Of a stretch of 5,935 nt of DNA, positions 5,926 through 5,935 are shown in pieces. Made by a program: the position numbers and the translations under genes. The DNA lies in NCBI GenBank assembly GCA_023443925.1, contig JAEZSL010000130.1, positions 1-5,935 on the forward strand. The letters run 5' to 3'. The first letter of the stretch is position 1. Each line of letters begins with the position of its first letter. Under the pieces are notes generated by a model, which was not told the origin of the DNA, made no database searches, and saw only the letters and a program-made list of their open reading frames with translations. The stretch comes from Bacillota bacterium (GTDB lineage Bacteria > Bacillota_A > Clostridia > Lachnospirales > Lachnospiraceae).

Positions 5926-5935
5926 AAAATCCTTA

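Noticed and set aside
1..5935. CRISPR array, insertion sequence, tRNA or riboswitch
   Set aside because: No regularly spaced repeats, transposase motifs with terminal repeats, cloverleaf-like segments or recognisable aptamer cores were seen on either strand.

Overview
The window looks like chromosome of a low-GC Gram-positive anaerobe, most plausibly a gut- or plant-fibre-associated member of the Clostridia (Lachnospiraceae-like). The basis is AT-rich spacers with strong sigma-A-type promoters, GGAGG-type ribosome binding sites, rho-independent terminators, a short clostridial-type flavodoxin, and FucI/FucU/kinase proteins of the kind found in fucose-fermenting Firmicutes. The genus cannot be fixed from the sequence alone.

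Left part (1-970): positions 1-97 hold the first 32 codons of hemA (glutamyl-tRNA reductase) on the minus strand, cut by the window edge. A 332-nt spacer follows, with a promoter for hemA on the minus strand and one for a flavodoxin gene on the plus strand. It also holds a GC-rich hairpin and a stretch that reads like the frameshifted tail of an older gene. The flavodoxin (430-909) ends at a long hairpin that can act as terminator in both directions.

Right part (992-5925): an L-fucose catabolic operon on the minus strand, transcribed fucI (isomerase) -> rhamnulokinase-family sugar kinase -> fucU (mutarotase), with an AraC-family regulator transcribed divergently from fucI. FucU interconverts the fucose anomers, FucI isomerises L-fucose to L-fuculose, and the kinase should make L-fuculose 1-phosphate. 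The kinase is clearly of the RhaB type, not the E. coli FucK type. fucI and the kinase gene are tightly coupled (13 nt apart). fucU sits after a 174-nt gap that has its own promoter-like sequence. The fucI/araC spacer holds a 42-nt interrupted inverted repeat with internal direct repeats one helical turn apart, a good candidate operator.

No aldolase (fucA), lactaldehyde-processing enzyme, fucosidase or transporter lies in the window, so the rest of the pathway must be elsewhere or beyond the edges. I see no CRISPR array, insertion sequence, rRNA or tRNA gene, and no convincing undescribed system. The most interesting points are the RhaB-like kinase in a fucose operon, the operator-like repeats, and the possible gene remnant upstream of the flavodoxin.
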